DNA of 24,943 nt from an uncultured Oscillospiraceae bacterium (GCA_900543705.1 UQSL01000022.1:1-24943); one strand, 5' to 3'; shown: positions 14,471-22,093, numbered from the stretch's first letter. Program-made: numbers and translations. Notes: generated by a model from the letters alone, not told the origin.

Positions 14471-16303
14471 TTATGAAAGTTTTTCCTTCTGTTTTGTCGC
14501 TTTCCGTTCCAAAACACAGCTTTCGAACGGTTCGAGCCTTAGGGAAAGCCGGTATCCGTTCTCCGTTTTTTTGGCGCGGTGCCCTTTCTTTTCACATTCG
14601 CCCTCTCCTGCTGTGGAAAACACCTTGCAGTAATCCCCCGCGCGGGGCGCCTCCATGGCCAGATGAGAATCGGTGCCGAAATTTACGGCACACAGCAGCG
14701 ACTGGCCGTTTTCCTCCCTTCGTTCAAAACAGAAGATGGTTTTGGAGGAGCTTTCCAGCCATCGGAAGCATCCGGGATGGTAGTCGTCCGTATACAGGGC
14801 GGGATTTTCCCGGTAAAAATGCAGCAGCCGGGAAAAATAACGGTAAAACCTGTCGTGAGCGGGGTAAGACAGAATGTTCCAGCCCAATTCCTTGGACTCA
14901 TCCCATTCCTTGAACTCGGCAAGCTCGTTGCCCATAAAAGAGAGCGTTTTACCCGGATGCACCATCTGAAACAGGTACAAAGAGCGCAGTTGTGCGAATT
15001 TTTCCTCGTAGCTTCCCGCGATTTTATCAAGAATCGTATGCTTACCGTGCACAACTTCGTCGTGCGATAGCGGTAGGAGGAACAAATCCTGATAAAAGTA
15101 GTCGATAGAATGGATGATTTCTTTCCGCGCCGCCCCTCTCCTATCTGGCGGCAGCGCCAGATAGGAGAGGGTATCGTTCATCCAGCCCAGATTCCACTTG
15201 TAATCAAAGCCGAGCCCGTCATATTTCACCGGGGCCGTGACCTTGATAAAAGCAGAGGAATCCTCCGCGATTTTCATCACCGCCGGATGCCGTCGTTCAA
15301 GCACGGTGTTTGCACTCCGTAAAAAGGCGATGCCCGTCCTGTTGAACACTCCTTCATGCTTTCCCTCCTGATAGATGAGGTGGGAAACCGCATCGTAACG
15401 AATACCGTCCGCGTGAAATTTTTCACACCAGAAATCGAGTGCAGAGAGCACAAAGCTGCGCACATAGGGTTTTGAGTAGTCAAAAAGTACGGTTCCCCAC
15501 TCGCTGTATCTGCCGTACTGTCCTGCTGTTTCATAAAGAGGTTTACCATCAAACTCCGCGAGCGCATAGTCGTTACCGGCAAAGTGCACCGGGACAAAGT
15601 CAAAAATCACCCCGATGTTGTTTTGGTGGCAGAGGTTAACAAACTGCATCAGCTTGCGCGGGTCGCCGTAGCGGCTGGTCGCGCTGAAATACCCGGTTAC
15701 TTGATAACCCCAAGAGCCGTCAAACGGGTGTTCGCACAAGGGCAAAAGTTCAAGATGGGTGTATCCCATCTCTTTTAGATAGGGAATCAGGTGGTCTGCC
15801 AGCTCCTCATAGTTGTACAGCCGCGCGATGTCCTGTGCCTTCGGATCCTTGAATTTCCAGGAACCCGCGTGCATTTCATAGATGGAGAGGGGGCGGTTGT
15901 AGTTTTTGTTCCTCTGTTTCATCCATTCTCCGTCATTCCAAGGAAAATTCTCCATATCCCATACGATGGAGGCGGTGCCCGGGCGCACCTCGCTGTAAAA
16001 GGCAAAGGGATCCGCCTTATCGAGTAATCTGCCCTCTGGCGTTTCAATCCGGTATTTGTAGAGGTCCCCCATCTTCGCATCATCCACAAAGATGGTAAAC
16101 ACTCCATCCTTTTCCCGATGCATTTCATAGCCGCGCCAACTGTTGAAGCTGCCGATAACGCTCACATTCCATGCGTGCGGTGCAAACACCGTGAAGCGTA
16201 CCCCGTCCTTGCCGTACTCATGAGCCAGATGTGCGCCGAAATACTCATAGGTACTCGGGCTTATACCTGCTAAAAATTCTTTTTTCATCCGTTCATATTC
16301 CAT
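14471..16303 (-). CDS. glgB: 1,4-alpha-glucan branching enzyme
   Basis: The 610-residue enzyme introduces alpha-1,6 branches into glycogen by cutting and transferring alpha-1,4 chains (GH13). An N-terminal CBM48 spans about residues 33-115 (VRFTVFAPHAWNVSVIGSFNSWRGYEM). The catalytic barrel follows, with region I DFVPVHF (235-241), the nucleophile Asp304 in GIRYDAV, acid/base Glu347 in IAEDSS and Asp415 in LSHDE. A small C-terminal beta domain ends near ESCVLERK. All catalytic residues are present; the length is at the short end of the family, lacking the longer N-terminal extension of the E. coli enzyme. GGAGG seven bases ahead fixes the ATG. No glgA, glgC, glgD or glgP is in the window, so the rest of glycogen metabolism is elsewhere. 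It lies divergent to the trkA pair. Confidence 0.96.
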   Translation of the reverse strand: MEYERMKKEFLAGISPSTYEYFGAHLAHEYGKDGVRFTVFAPHAWNVSVIGSFNSWRGYEMHREKDGVFTIFVDDAKMGDLYKYRIETPEGRLLDKADPFAFYSEVRPGTASIVWDMENFPWNDGEWMKQRNKNYNRPLSIYEMHAGSWKFKDPKAQDIARLYNYEELADHLIPYLKEMGYTHLELLPLCEHPFDGSWGYQVTGYFSATSRYGDPRKLMQFVNLCHQNNIGVIFDFVPVHFAGNDYALAEFDGKPLYETAGQYGRYSEWGTVLFDYSKPYVRSFVLSALDFWCEKFHADGIRYDAVSHLIYQEGKHEGVFNRTGIAFLRSANTVLERRHPAVMKIAEDSSAFIKVTAPVKYDGLGFDYKWNLGWMNDTLSYLALPPDRRGAARKEIIHSIDYFYQDLFLLPLSHDEVVHGKHTILDKIAGSYEEKFAQLRSLYLFQMVHPGKTLSFMGNELAEFKEWDESKELGWNILSYPAHDRFYRYFSRLLHFYRENPALYTDDYHPGCFRWLESSSKTIFCFERREENGQSLLCAVNFGTDSHLAMEAPRAGDYCKVFSTAGEGECEKKGHRAKKTENGYRLSLRLEPFESCVLERKATKQKEKLS

Positions 16304-16344
16304 ACCTTATCCTCCCCGGATAAATTCCAGTTCCTTTGGTAATC

Positions 16345-16373
16345 ACGGTAAGGGTTTGAACCCGGTTTGTCAA
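16345..16373 (-). promoter_or_regulatory. Probable glgB promoter with a dyad in the spacer
   Basis: On the minus strand a perfect -35 TTGACA (16373-16368) is followed after 17 bp by a poor -10 TACCGT (16350-16345). A small inverted repeat GGGTT-TG-AACCC (16352-16363) occupies the spacer. A weak -10 with a dyad suggests an activated or repressed promoter, but this is inference. Confidence 0.5.
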
Positions 16374-16442
16374 GCGAAAACAAGGGAGAAATACGGTGCA
16401 ATTGTAAAAACTTTGTCCAGGTCTTTTCAATTGAAAAAACAA

Positions 16443-16451
16443 TGCTATAAT
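16443..16451 (+). promoter_or_regulatory. Extended -10 promoter for the trkA pair
   Basis: TGC-TATAAT (16443-16451) is a consensus extended -10 element. The -35 region is weak (CTTTTC at about 17 bp). It lies 82 bp before the first trkA start codon. Confidence 0.6.
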
Positions 16452-16487
16452 AGCGTATAGACAAGTGGGCGGTTTTCGTCCGCTTTG

Positions 16488-16518
16488 TGGAATCACAAAA
16501 CAATTATTGTCGATTCCA
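16488..16518 (+). promoter_or_regulatory. Inverted repeat in the trkA leader
   Basis: TGGAATC (16488-16494) and GATTCCA (16512-16518) flank 17 bases that contain a second small symmetry (ACAAT / ATTGT). The right arm touches the ribosome binding site AGAGGAGG, so pairing in the mRNA could limit translation of the first trkA gene. Confidence 0.45.
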
Positions 16519-16532
16519 GAGGAGGAATTGTC

Positions 16533-17153
16533 ATGACAATTTTGGTTGTAGGCTGCGGCAAGGTCGGTTCCCGGCTTGCGTCGGTCCTCGATAAAATGGG
16601 GCACGACATCAGCGTTGTGGACCAGGACGAGCGCAATTTCCACATGCTCGACGCGGACTTCAACGGCTTTACAACAATTGGCGTGCCCATCGACCAGGAT
16701 GTGCTGCGCCGGGCAGGAATCGAAAACTGCGACGCGCTTGCCGCTGTGACCCATGATGACAACGTCAACATCATGGTCGCCCAGCTGGCAAGGGAATTTT
16801 TTAAGATTGAACGTGTCATTGTCCGCATCTATGATCCGAGCCGGGAGGACGTCTTCTCCCATTTCGGTCTAAGCACTATCTGCCCGACGAACCTGACGGT
16901 GGCCTCAGTCTGCTCTGCACTCACCGACGAGGAGGAGACGAGGAACATGACCTTCGGCACACAGACAGTCTCCTTTTCTTCGATTAAAGTGCCGAGCGAT
17001 TTGGTCGGCAAGCGTTCTTTGAGTGTGACGACGGCGGATAACGAACAGTTGTTCGGCGTCTCCCACATAGACGGCACCTTTACCATGACGGCCCTGCACC
17101 CGGTTATTCTCAAGCGCACCGACCGCCTAGTGTTTGCAATAATCATCGACTAA
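16533..17153 (+). CDS. TrkA-family potassium uptake regulator (first of pair)
   Basis: The 206-residue protein is a cytoplasmic gating ring subunit for a Trk/Ktr-type potassium channel. The RCK_N Rossmann domain (about 1-125) begins TILVVGCGKVGSRLASVLDKMGHDISVVDQDE, with the GxGxxG dinucleotide-binding loop and the acidic end of strand 2 (Asp). It continues with FTTIGVPIDQDVLRRAGIENCDALAAVTHDDNVNIMVAQLA. The RCK_C domain (about 135-206) contains VPSDLVGKRSLSV and ALHPVILKRTDRLVFAIII. AGAGGAGG seven bases ahead fixes ATG at 16533; an in-frame ATG 48 bases earlier lies inside the leader repeat and is unlikely. The next gene is a second TrkA-like protein 15 bases downstream. No channel gene (trkH/ktrB) is adjacent. 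RCK_C domains can bind c-di-AMP in some relatives. Confidence 0.92.
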   Translation: MTILVVGCGKVGSRLASVLDKMGHDISVVDQDERNFHMLDADFNGFTTIGVPIDQDVLRRAGIENCDALAAVTHDDNVNIMVAQLAREFFKIERVIVRIYDPSREDVFSHFGLSTICPTNLTVASVCSALTDEEETRNMTFGTQTVSFSSIKVPSDLVGKRSLSVTTADNEQLFGVSHIDGTFTMTALHPVILKRTDRLVFAIIID

Positions 17154-17168
17154 ACGCGGAGGTACTAT

Positions 17169-17852
17169 ATGAATATTATCGTAGTCGGGGGCGGAAAGGT
17201 CGGTTATTACCTAACCAAGACCCTGCTGGAACATGGACACAGCCCCATATTAATTGAACAAAACCGGGAAAGCTGCAAACGGGCGGCCAATGAGCTGGAT
17301 ATCCCGGTCATCTGCGGGGATGGAACCACCATCGAGGTGCTCGAAGAAGCGGGTATCTCCCACTGTGACGCGCTCATTGGTGCGACCGGTCAGGATGAAA
17401 ACAACCTAATCGCCTGCCAGCTCGCAAAGATGAAATTCCACGTTAAAAAGACGGTTGCCCGTGTCAACAATCCCAAAAATGTCGATGTGCTCAAACAGCT
17501 CGGCGTCGACATCCCGATCAGCTCTACCTACAGCATCGCGCGCATGCTTGAACGTGAAGTCGACGCCGCCACCATCCGGCAGTTGATGTCCTTAAACCGC
17601 GGGGAAACCACTCTGTCGGAAATTCAGCTTGAGGAAGATCACCCTCTGGATGGCAAACGCCTGATGGATTTAAACCTCCCCAAGGATGCCATCATTGTCA
17701 CACTTGCCCGCGGGGATGATATCATTGTCCCAAACGGTAGCACCCGCATCCATTCCGGAGACAAAATGCTCGTCGTGGCCAAAAATACAGCCACCCATGA
17801 CCTGGCACACGCTTTGCGGCTTGACCCGAAGGATTTGAAAAACTCCCGATGA
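17169..17852 (+). CDS. TrkA-family potassium uptake regulator (second of pair)
   Basis: This 227-residue protein is the second RCK_N/RCK_C subunit. The Rossmann motif MNIIVVGGGKVGYYLTKTLLEHGHSPILIEQNRE is followed by VICGDGTTIEVLEEAGISHCDALIGATGQDENNLIACQLA, the classic TrkA pattern. Residues about 145-220 form RCK_C (LSEIQLEEDHPLDGKRLMDLNLPKDAIIVTLARGDDIIVPNGSTRIHSGDKMLVVA). It is closer to canonical TrkA than its neighbour, with which it shares an operon (15-base gap). GGAGG six bases ahead fixes the start. A strong hairpin terminator lies about 90 bp downstream. The two may form a hetero-oligomeric gating ring or serve different channels; neither can be decided here. Confidence 0.94.
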   Translation: MNIIVVGGGKVGYYLTKTLLEHGHSPILIEQNRESCKRAANELDIPVICGDGTTIEVLEEAGISHCDALIGATGQDENNLIACQLAKMKFHVKKTVARVNNPKNVDVLKQLGVDIPISSTYSIARMLEREVDAATIRQLMSLNRGETTLSEIQLEEDHPLDGKRLMDLNLPKDAIIVTLARGDDIIVPNGSTRIHSGDKMLVVAKNTATHDLAHALRLDPKDLKNSR

Positions 17853-17940
17853 ACGTTATCTCCCTTGGATGGCCCGCGATCCTCAGGGAAAGCGCTGTGG
17901 ACGAACGGTTTAATCGGAGAAATTCCATTATAACAATGGT

Positions 17941-17983
17941 AACCCAAAATGCCCTCAGGCAAAGCCTGAGGGCATTTTGGGTT
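17941..17983. terminator. 20-bp stem-loop terminator after the trkA pair
   Basis: A perfect 20-bp stem (17941-17960 with 17964-17983; outer arm AACCCAAAATG) encloses an AAA loop. It ends in GGGTTTCTGATT, so the U-tract is short, but the stem itself contains a TTTT run. A smaller hairpin (CCATT/AATGG, 17925-17939) sits directly before it. The 130 bases beyond, up to the sigma-like gene, show nothing else. Confidence 0.85.
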
Positions 17984-18115
17984 TCTGATTCCTTTGTGGA
18001 CAAACTAGCCCCGGTAAGTCTCATTTTGGCAATGCTTCGCTTTGCAGAGTCTTTCTTAGGCTTCCGCGCCCAAACGACAGGTATCCTTTTTGTGTTTCAA
18101 CGGGCGATGAGGTCT

Positions 18116-18406
18116 TTACCCCATAAAACACAAGAGTGTTTTCCGTATTTTATTCATAGCCCGTGAAAGATGGCGGCTGACCGTGCTCTTGTTGAGCCCT
18201 AACATAGAGGCAATCTCCTTCATCGTCATCCCCCGGTAGTAATACAGCAGCAGGATCTCCCTCTGCCGTCCAGTCAGCCCCTCACGGATGGCTCCGCCGA
18301 GCGCCTTGAGCAAAACCGAATGCTCTGGATCGACAGTATCCGGGTCATACTTCCCACTCAGGTAAATACGCAATGATTCCCGGTTCAAAACTTCCTCATA
18401 AAGCAA
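18116..18406 (-). CDS. Sigma factor region-4-like HTH protein
   Basis: The 96-residue protein carries only the region 4 helix-turn-helix of a sigma-70-type factor (EGLTGRQREILLLYYYRGMTMKEIASMLGLNKSTVSRHLSRAMNKIRKTLL). There is no region 2, so it cannot recognise the -10 element alone. The preceding 45 residues are short and charged. The start is TTG at 18406, chosen because AGGAGGT lies seven bases ahead. A further upstream TTG at 18466 coincides with a -35 box and is rejected. The gene is divergent from the XRE regulator. Region-4-only proteins may be DNA-binding regulators or partners of a separate region-2 protein, as in the SigO/RsoA pair of B. subtilis. I see no partner in the window. 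Confidence 0.78.
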   Translation of the reverse strand: MLYEEVLNRESLRIYLSGKYDPDTVDPEHSVLLKALGGAIREGLTGRQREILLLYYYRGMTMKEIASMLGLNKSTVSRHLSRAMNKIRKTLLCFMG

Positions 18407-18437
18407 TCCGCTTACCTCCTTCCCAGATTCTATTCTC

Positions 18438-18466
18438 AAAGTATCACACAAATCGTGTACCGTCAA
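18438..18466 (-). promoter_or_regulatory. Promoter of the sigma-region-4 gene
   Basis: On the minus strand TTGACG (18466-18461) and TACTTT (18443-18438) are separated by 17 bp. It points toward the TTG start at 18406 and lies 31 bp from the divergent XRE promoter. Confidence 0.65.
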
Positions 18467-18496
18467 GGGATATTCCCACCAAAAGCAGGTAGGACA

Positions 18497-18525
18497 TTGC
18501 AGGATACCACAATCTGTGTTATCCT
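18497..18525 (+). promoter_or_regulatory. XRE promoter covered by a 25-bp operator-like dyad
   Basis: TTGCAG (18497-18502) and TATCCT (18520-18525) are 17 bp apart. Positions 18501-18525 form a dyad AGGATA-C-CACA-ATC-TGTG-T-TATCCT in which 10 of 12 base pairs are symmetric. It spans the core promoter from -35 to -10, the usual place for self-repression by an XRE protein. Confidence 0.7.
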
Positions 18526-18547
18526 TTAGATATTAGGAGGTGGAATT

Positions 18548-18925
18548 ATGCTCGGACAGAGACTCAGACAGCTGAGGAAGGAACAGTCCATGACCCAGCG
18601 CGATTTGGCGAAAGCGCTCGGTATCTCTGCCAGCGCCATCGGCATGTATGAACAGGACCGGCGTGAACCGGATCACGACACCCTGATGAAAATCTGCGAA
18701 TATTTCCACGTGTCCAGCGATTTTCTGCTCGACAACCATTCCCGCTCATCCTCCGGGGAACTGACGGATCTCATCAGCGATTTGAAGCGCACCATGCTCT
18801 CCCAGGAGGGGCTGATGTTCCACGGCGTCCTCCTGGATGAAGAGGACATCGAAAAAATCGTGGAGGCCATCAATATTGGCGCGGCTTTGGCAGTCTCCCG
18901 CCATCAGGGGGAGGAGCGGGGCTAG
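18548..18925 (+). CDS. XRE-family helix-turn-helix regulator
   Basis: The 125-residue protein has a phage-repressor-type HTH at about residues 3-58 (LRQLRKEQSMTQRDLAKALGISASAIGMYEQDRREPDHDTLMKICEYFHVSSDFLL). A C-terminal helical region of about 60 residues (LISDLKRTMLSQEG; DEEDIEKIVEAINIGAALAVS) probably dimerises. AGGAGG seven bases before ATG fixes the start. It is followed 21 bases later by an ImmA-type protease, a pairing known from ICEBs1 immR-immA, where the protease cleaves the repressor to relieve repression. Here the pair lies before chromosomal housekeeping genes and no integrase or phage gene is present. The 25-bp dyad over its promoter suggests autoregulation. Confidence 0.93.
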   Translation: MLGQRLRQLRKEQSMTQRDLAKALGISASAIGMYEQDRREPDHDTLMKICEYFHVSSDFLLDNHSRSSSGELTDLISDLKRTMLSQEGLMFHGVLLDEEDIEKIVEAINIGAALAVSRHQGEERG

Positions 18926-18946
18926 CCGGCTGCCCTTTTATCGACT

Positions 18947-19408
18947 ATGGACATGAAAGAAACCGTCTTTGCGCTGTGCTCGCGCTTCGGGACGGACGAT
19001 CCCTATGAATTGTGCAGTGCGCTCGACCTCACTGTGCTGCCTGTCGACCTCCCCGACGGGGTAGATGGGTTTTATTTGACTATCCACGGCTGCGGGTTTA
19101 TCTTTTTAAACGAACAGCTTGACAAAGAGCGTGCGAAGGTCATCTGCGCGCATGAGCTGGGCCATGCCCTGCTCCATCCAAAGCTCAACTCCCGCTTCAT
19201 GCTTGAGGAGACGAATTTCATTCCCGAGCGGTACGAACGCGAGGCGGATGAGTTTTGCGCCTGTCTGCTGCTCAGGGAGCTGCCGGAGGAACTCAAAGGG
19301 CGGGATTGCCTGACTGCAGAGGAAATCGCAGGCGCAACCGGGCTGCCTGTTTCCCTCATCAAGCTGCGCTTTCATCTTTCAGGAACCGGAGGACAACTGG
19401 ATGGCTAG
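18947..19408 (+). CDS. ImmA/IrrE-family metallo-endopeptidase
   Basis: This 153-residue protein carries the zinc protease motif HELGH (residues 69-73, within VICAHELGHALLHP). The downstream acidic residue segment is YEREADEFCACLLL (Glu99 the likely third ligand). Family members cleave partner XRE-type repressors or related transcription factors. The start is uncertain: no ribosome site precedes either ATG (18947 or 18953), and translation may depend on coupling to the XRE gene, 21 bases upstream. The end overlaps the decarboxylase start by eight bases, which ties the pair to the operon downstream. The substrate is probably the adjacent XRE protein (inference). Confidence 0.9.
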   Translation: MDMKETVFALCSRFGTDDPYELCSALDLTVLPVDLPDGVDGFYLTIHGCGFIFLNEQLDKERAKVICAHELGHALLHPKLNSRFMLEETNFIPERYEREADEFCACLLLRELPEELKGRDCLTAEEIAGATGLPVSLIKLRFHLSGTGGQLDG

Positions 19409-20735
19409 GACACCCATTTACGACTTTTTACAGCAATATCGGGACAGCGGCATCTCCCGCCTGCACATGCCAGGCCATAAGGGAGTCTTTCCGCCTCTCA
19501 CGCAGGAAACCCTCTATGCCCTTGACATCACGGAAATCCAAGGGGCGGACAGCCTGTTTGAATGCAGCGGCATTCTCCGGGAAGCAGAAGAAAACGCCGC
19601 ACGGCTTTACCACAGCGCGCGCACCCTTTACAGCGCCGGAGGAAGCACTCTGTGCATCCAGACCATGCTCTCCCTGGTGCGATCCCGCGGCAGCAAAATT
19701 ATCCTCGCCCGCAATTCGCATAAAGCGGCAATCAATGCCATGGCGCTTTTGGGGCTCGAGCCGGTTTGGCTGTATCCGCACAAGCTGGACAACACGGTAT
19801 TCCCCGGTATCATTTCCCCGGAGCAGGTCCGACAGGCGCTTCGGGAGCATCCGGACGCCGCTGCGGTGTACCTGACCTCGCCGGATTATTTCGGGATTCT
19901 CTGCGATGTAAGGGGAATCAAGAACGAGTGCGAACGTTTTTCAGTCCCACTTCTGGTAGACAACGCGCATGGCGCCCATCTGTGTACTGAAAATGCAATG
20001 CACCCCATTGCACAGGGGGCCGACCTCTGCTGTGATTCGGTGCACAAGACCCTACCCGCCCTGACCGGGGCGGCATTGCTTCACATCGGCAATCCGGAAC
20101 TCATCCCAGGAGCCAAGGAGAATATGTCCCTGTTCGGCTCCACCAGCCCCTCTTACCTTATCATGCTCTCCACCGAGCTTGCGCTCGATTGGTTGGAAAG
20201 GGAAGGTTCCGCAGCATTTTCCTTGCTCAGACACCGGGTAAAACGGCTGGAGGCCCTTTTCCAGGCGCTGGGTTTTTCGACGCCGGATGCTTACCGGAGA
20301 GATGCCTCCCGCATCGTACTTGATACTTTCAGCGGAGGCTATTCGGGAAACGAATTTGCAGCCCTGCTGAGAAAGGCGAAGATAGAGCCGGAATTTGTTT
20401 CGGACGGCGCAGTTGTCCTACTGACCTCCCCTTTTAACCCAGAGGAGGATTTTGTCCGCCTCGAGGAGTTTGCCGCTACGCTTTCTACGAGAGAGCCTAT
20501 CCACAGCCTTTCCCCTTCTCTTCCTGCTCCTCAACGCGTCCTGCGTGTACGAGAGGCCGTGCTCTCCCCGTTTGAGCTGGTGGAAATCGAACGGGCGGCA
20601 GGCCGGATCTGCGCAGATGCAAGAATTTCCTGTCCGCCCGGTGTGCCAGTCATTGTCCCGGGAGAGCGCATCGATAAAAAAATAATGAATATTTTAAAAA
20701 TGTATGGCATAAATGACATAAAAGTGGTAAAATGA
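19401..20735 (+). CDS. Orn/Lys/Arg decarboxylase-family PLP enzyme
   Basis: The 444-residue protein resembles the small Orn/Lys/Arg decarboxylase group (YaaO/SpeA-like fold type I). Visible motifs are HMPGHKG (residues 22-28), YSAGGSTLCIQTML, ARNSHKAAINAMAL, LVDNAHGAHL (PLP-ring Asp187) and the Schiff-base lysine SVHKTLPALTGA (Lys216). The C-terminal part has PPGVPVIVPGERID, typical of the family. Likely substrates are basic amino acids, but B. subtilis YaaO itself is not well characterised. GGAGGA seven bases ahead fixes the ATG, which overlaps the immA-type gene. In B. subtilis yaaO likewise begins the cluster leading to tmk, darA and holB; here tmk is absent between it and darA. Confidence 0.93.
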   Translation: MARTPIYDFLQQYRDSGISRLHMPGHKGVFPPLTQETLYALDITEIQGADSLFECSGILREAEENAARLYHSARTLYSAGGSTLCIQTMLSLVRSRGSKIILARNSHKAAINAMALLGLEPVWLYPHKLDNTVFPGIISPEQVRQALREHPDAAAVYLTSPDYFGILCDVRGIKNECERFSVPLLVDNAHGAHLCTENAMHPIAQGADLCCDSVHKTLPALTGAALLHIGNPELIPGAKENMSLFGSTSPSYLIMLSTELALDWLEREGSAAFSLLRHRVKRLEALFQALGFSTPDAYRRDASRIVLDTFSGGYSGNEFAALLRKAKIEPEFVSDGAVVLLTSPFNPEEDFVRLEEFAATLSTREPIHSLSPSLPAPQRVLRVREAVLSPFELVEIERAAGRICADARISCPPGVPVIVPGERIDKKIMNILKMYGINDIKVVK

Positions 20736-20785
20736 AATTGCAAACTTATTCAGTTTGTGTTTTGCAAGCCAAGGAGGGTGCTTTT

Positions 20786-21109
20786 ATGAAACTTATATTT
20801 GCTATTGTATCCAGTGACGACAGCTCTGCCGTTCAGAGCGGCCTGACGAAGGAAGGATTTTCCGTTACCAAACTCGCTACCACCGGAGGCTTCCTCATGG
20901 CTGGAAACACTACGTTCATCATTGGTACCGATGATGAGAAGGTCGACAAGGCCATTGAAGTGATTTCCAAACACAGCAAAAAACGTGTACAGATGGTTCC
21001 GTCTTCTGCATCCTATGGCGTAGGCATGTACACCACATTCCCGGTAGAAGTAACTGTCGGCGGCGCGACGATCTTTGTACTGGACGTCGAACGGTTCGAG
21101 AAGGTTTAG
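20786..21109 (+). CDS. darA: Cyclic di-AMP receptor of the DarA/PstA family
   Basis: This 107-residue PII-like protein binds c-di-AMP in the cytoplasm as a trimer. The diagnostic stretches are MKLIFAIVSSDDSSAVQSGLTKEGFSVTKLATTGGFLMAGNTTFIIG and the C-terminal VGGATIFVLDVERFEKV. AAGGAGGG seven bases ahead fixes ATG at 20786; an in-frame ATG at 20732 would overlap the decarboxylase and adds a non-conserved leader. Its downstream partner is not known in most species. Ten bases separate it from holB. The presence of two TrkA proteins elsewhere in the window fits a c-di-AMP/potassium theme but is not a direct link. Confidence 0.96.
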   Translation: MKLIFAIVSSDDSSAVQSGLTKEGFSVTKLATTGGFLMAGNTTFIIGTDDEKVDKAIEVISKHSKKRVQMVPSSASYGVGMYTTFPVEVTVGGATIFVLDVERFEKV

Positions 21110-21118
21110 CGCTTTCCC

Positions 21119-22093
21119 ATGTGTTTTCAGGGGGTAGCACTTTTAGATAATTTTGTTGCGAATAATCAAGCGAAGGCGGCGCTCGCTAGTTTTATAACCA
21201 GTGGGCGCGTGCCGCATGCTTTGCTTTTGGAAGGTGCAGCAGGTACGGGCAAAAAAACCTTTGCCCTGTATGCCGCATCTCTTTTTTTAAACCGGGACTA
21301 TCAGCCCGGCACTTATGAGAAGATCTTGGCGGGAAACCATCCGGATCTCATCTGGGTAAAAGGGGACGGCTCCGCCCGTTCCTTTCACATCGATGCGATA
21401 AGGGAAATCAGAGACAGCGCCTATCTGCTGCCCAACCAGTCCGACCGCAAGGTCTACCTGCTCAGCGACTGCCAGAGCATGAGCATTCCGGCACAAAACG
21501 CCCTGCTCAAGCTGTTGGAGGAACCTCCCGCCCACTGCCTGCTGATTTTGACGGTGGATTCCAGGAAAAGCCTACTGGAAACGATTTTCTCCCGCTGCGA
21601 ATCCATCTCTTTCTTCCCCGCATCCGTGGAGGAGTGCAAGTCTTTCTTGATAAAAGAGGGATATTCTGAAACAGACGCCGCCTATGCCGGCGGTCTGTAT
21701 GAGGGCAACATCGGCCAGTGTCTCTCTTATCTCTCAGATGAGAAGAGGCAGAAATCCAGTTCCCTTGCCTTTGAGCTGATGCAAGGGATTATCAAACGCC
21801 GGGAAAGCGAGATTTTAATCGCACTTTCCCCGCTGGAAAAAGACCGGCAGCTGTTTTGTTCTTGCCTGCAGGATGTAACCGAGCTGTTTGGGTTCGCCCT
21901 GCGCGAGCGTTACCGTGAACGCACTGAAAACAGTGACAACCGGATAAAACAGGTGAACGAGGCGCTTAGCGCAAAGGAAATTATGGACATTCTCTCGAGT
22001 ACACGGAAAATTGCCGCGTCGCTCGATCAAAACGCAAACCACACGTTGGCACTGACGCAGTACTGCATCGAACTTGCCCATGTGTTTCAATAA
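21119..22093 (+). CDS. holB: DNA polymerase III subunit delta'
   Basis: The 324-residue protein is the clamp-loader delta' subunit. It has the P-loop-like GAAGTGKKT (39-47), a conserved NHPDLIWVKGDG, SMSIPAQNALLKLLEEPP and the SRC motif (LLETIFSRCESISFF). The C-terminal half is the usual helical collar. It loads the sliding clamp with DnaX and HolA. One oddity: the segment before NHPD (LNRDYQPGTYEKILAG) lacks the four cysteines of the zinc module seen in most Firmicutes delta' proteins. The ATG at 21119 has only a distant AGAAGG, and no later in-frame start exists close to the conserved part; an AGGGGG occurs just inside the gene. Order holB-yaaT matches B. subtilis. Confidence 0.93.
   Translation: MCFQGVALLDNFVANNQAKAALASFITSGRVPHALLLEGAAGTGKKTFALYAASLFLNRDYQPGTYEKILAGNHPDLIWVKGDGSARSFHIDAIREIRDSAYLLPNQSDRKVYLLSDCQSMSIPAQNALLKLLEEPPAHCLLILTVDSRKSLLETIFSRCESISFFPASVEECKSFLIKEGYSETDAAYAGGLYEGNIGQCLSYLSDEKRQKSSSLAFELMQGIIKRRESEILIALSPLEKDRQLFCSCLQDVTELFGFALRERYRERTENSDNRIKQVNEALSAKEIMDILSSTRKIAASLDQNANHTLALTQYCIELAHVFQ

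Noticed and set aside
18548..19408. A toxin-antitoxin or prophage remnant reading of the XRE-ImmA pair
   Set aside because: No toxin domain, integrase, attachment-site repeat or phage gene is visible nearby. The protease has an intact HELGH and overlaps a housekeeping gene.
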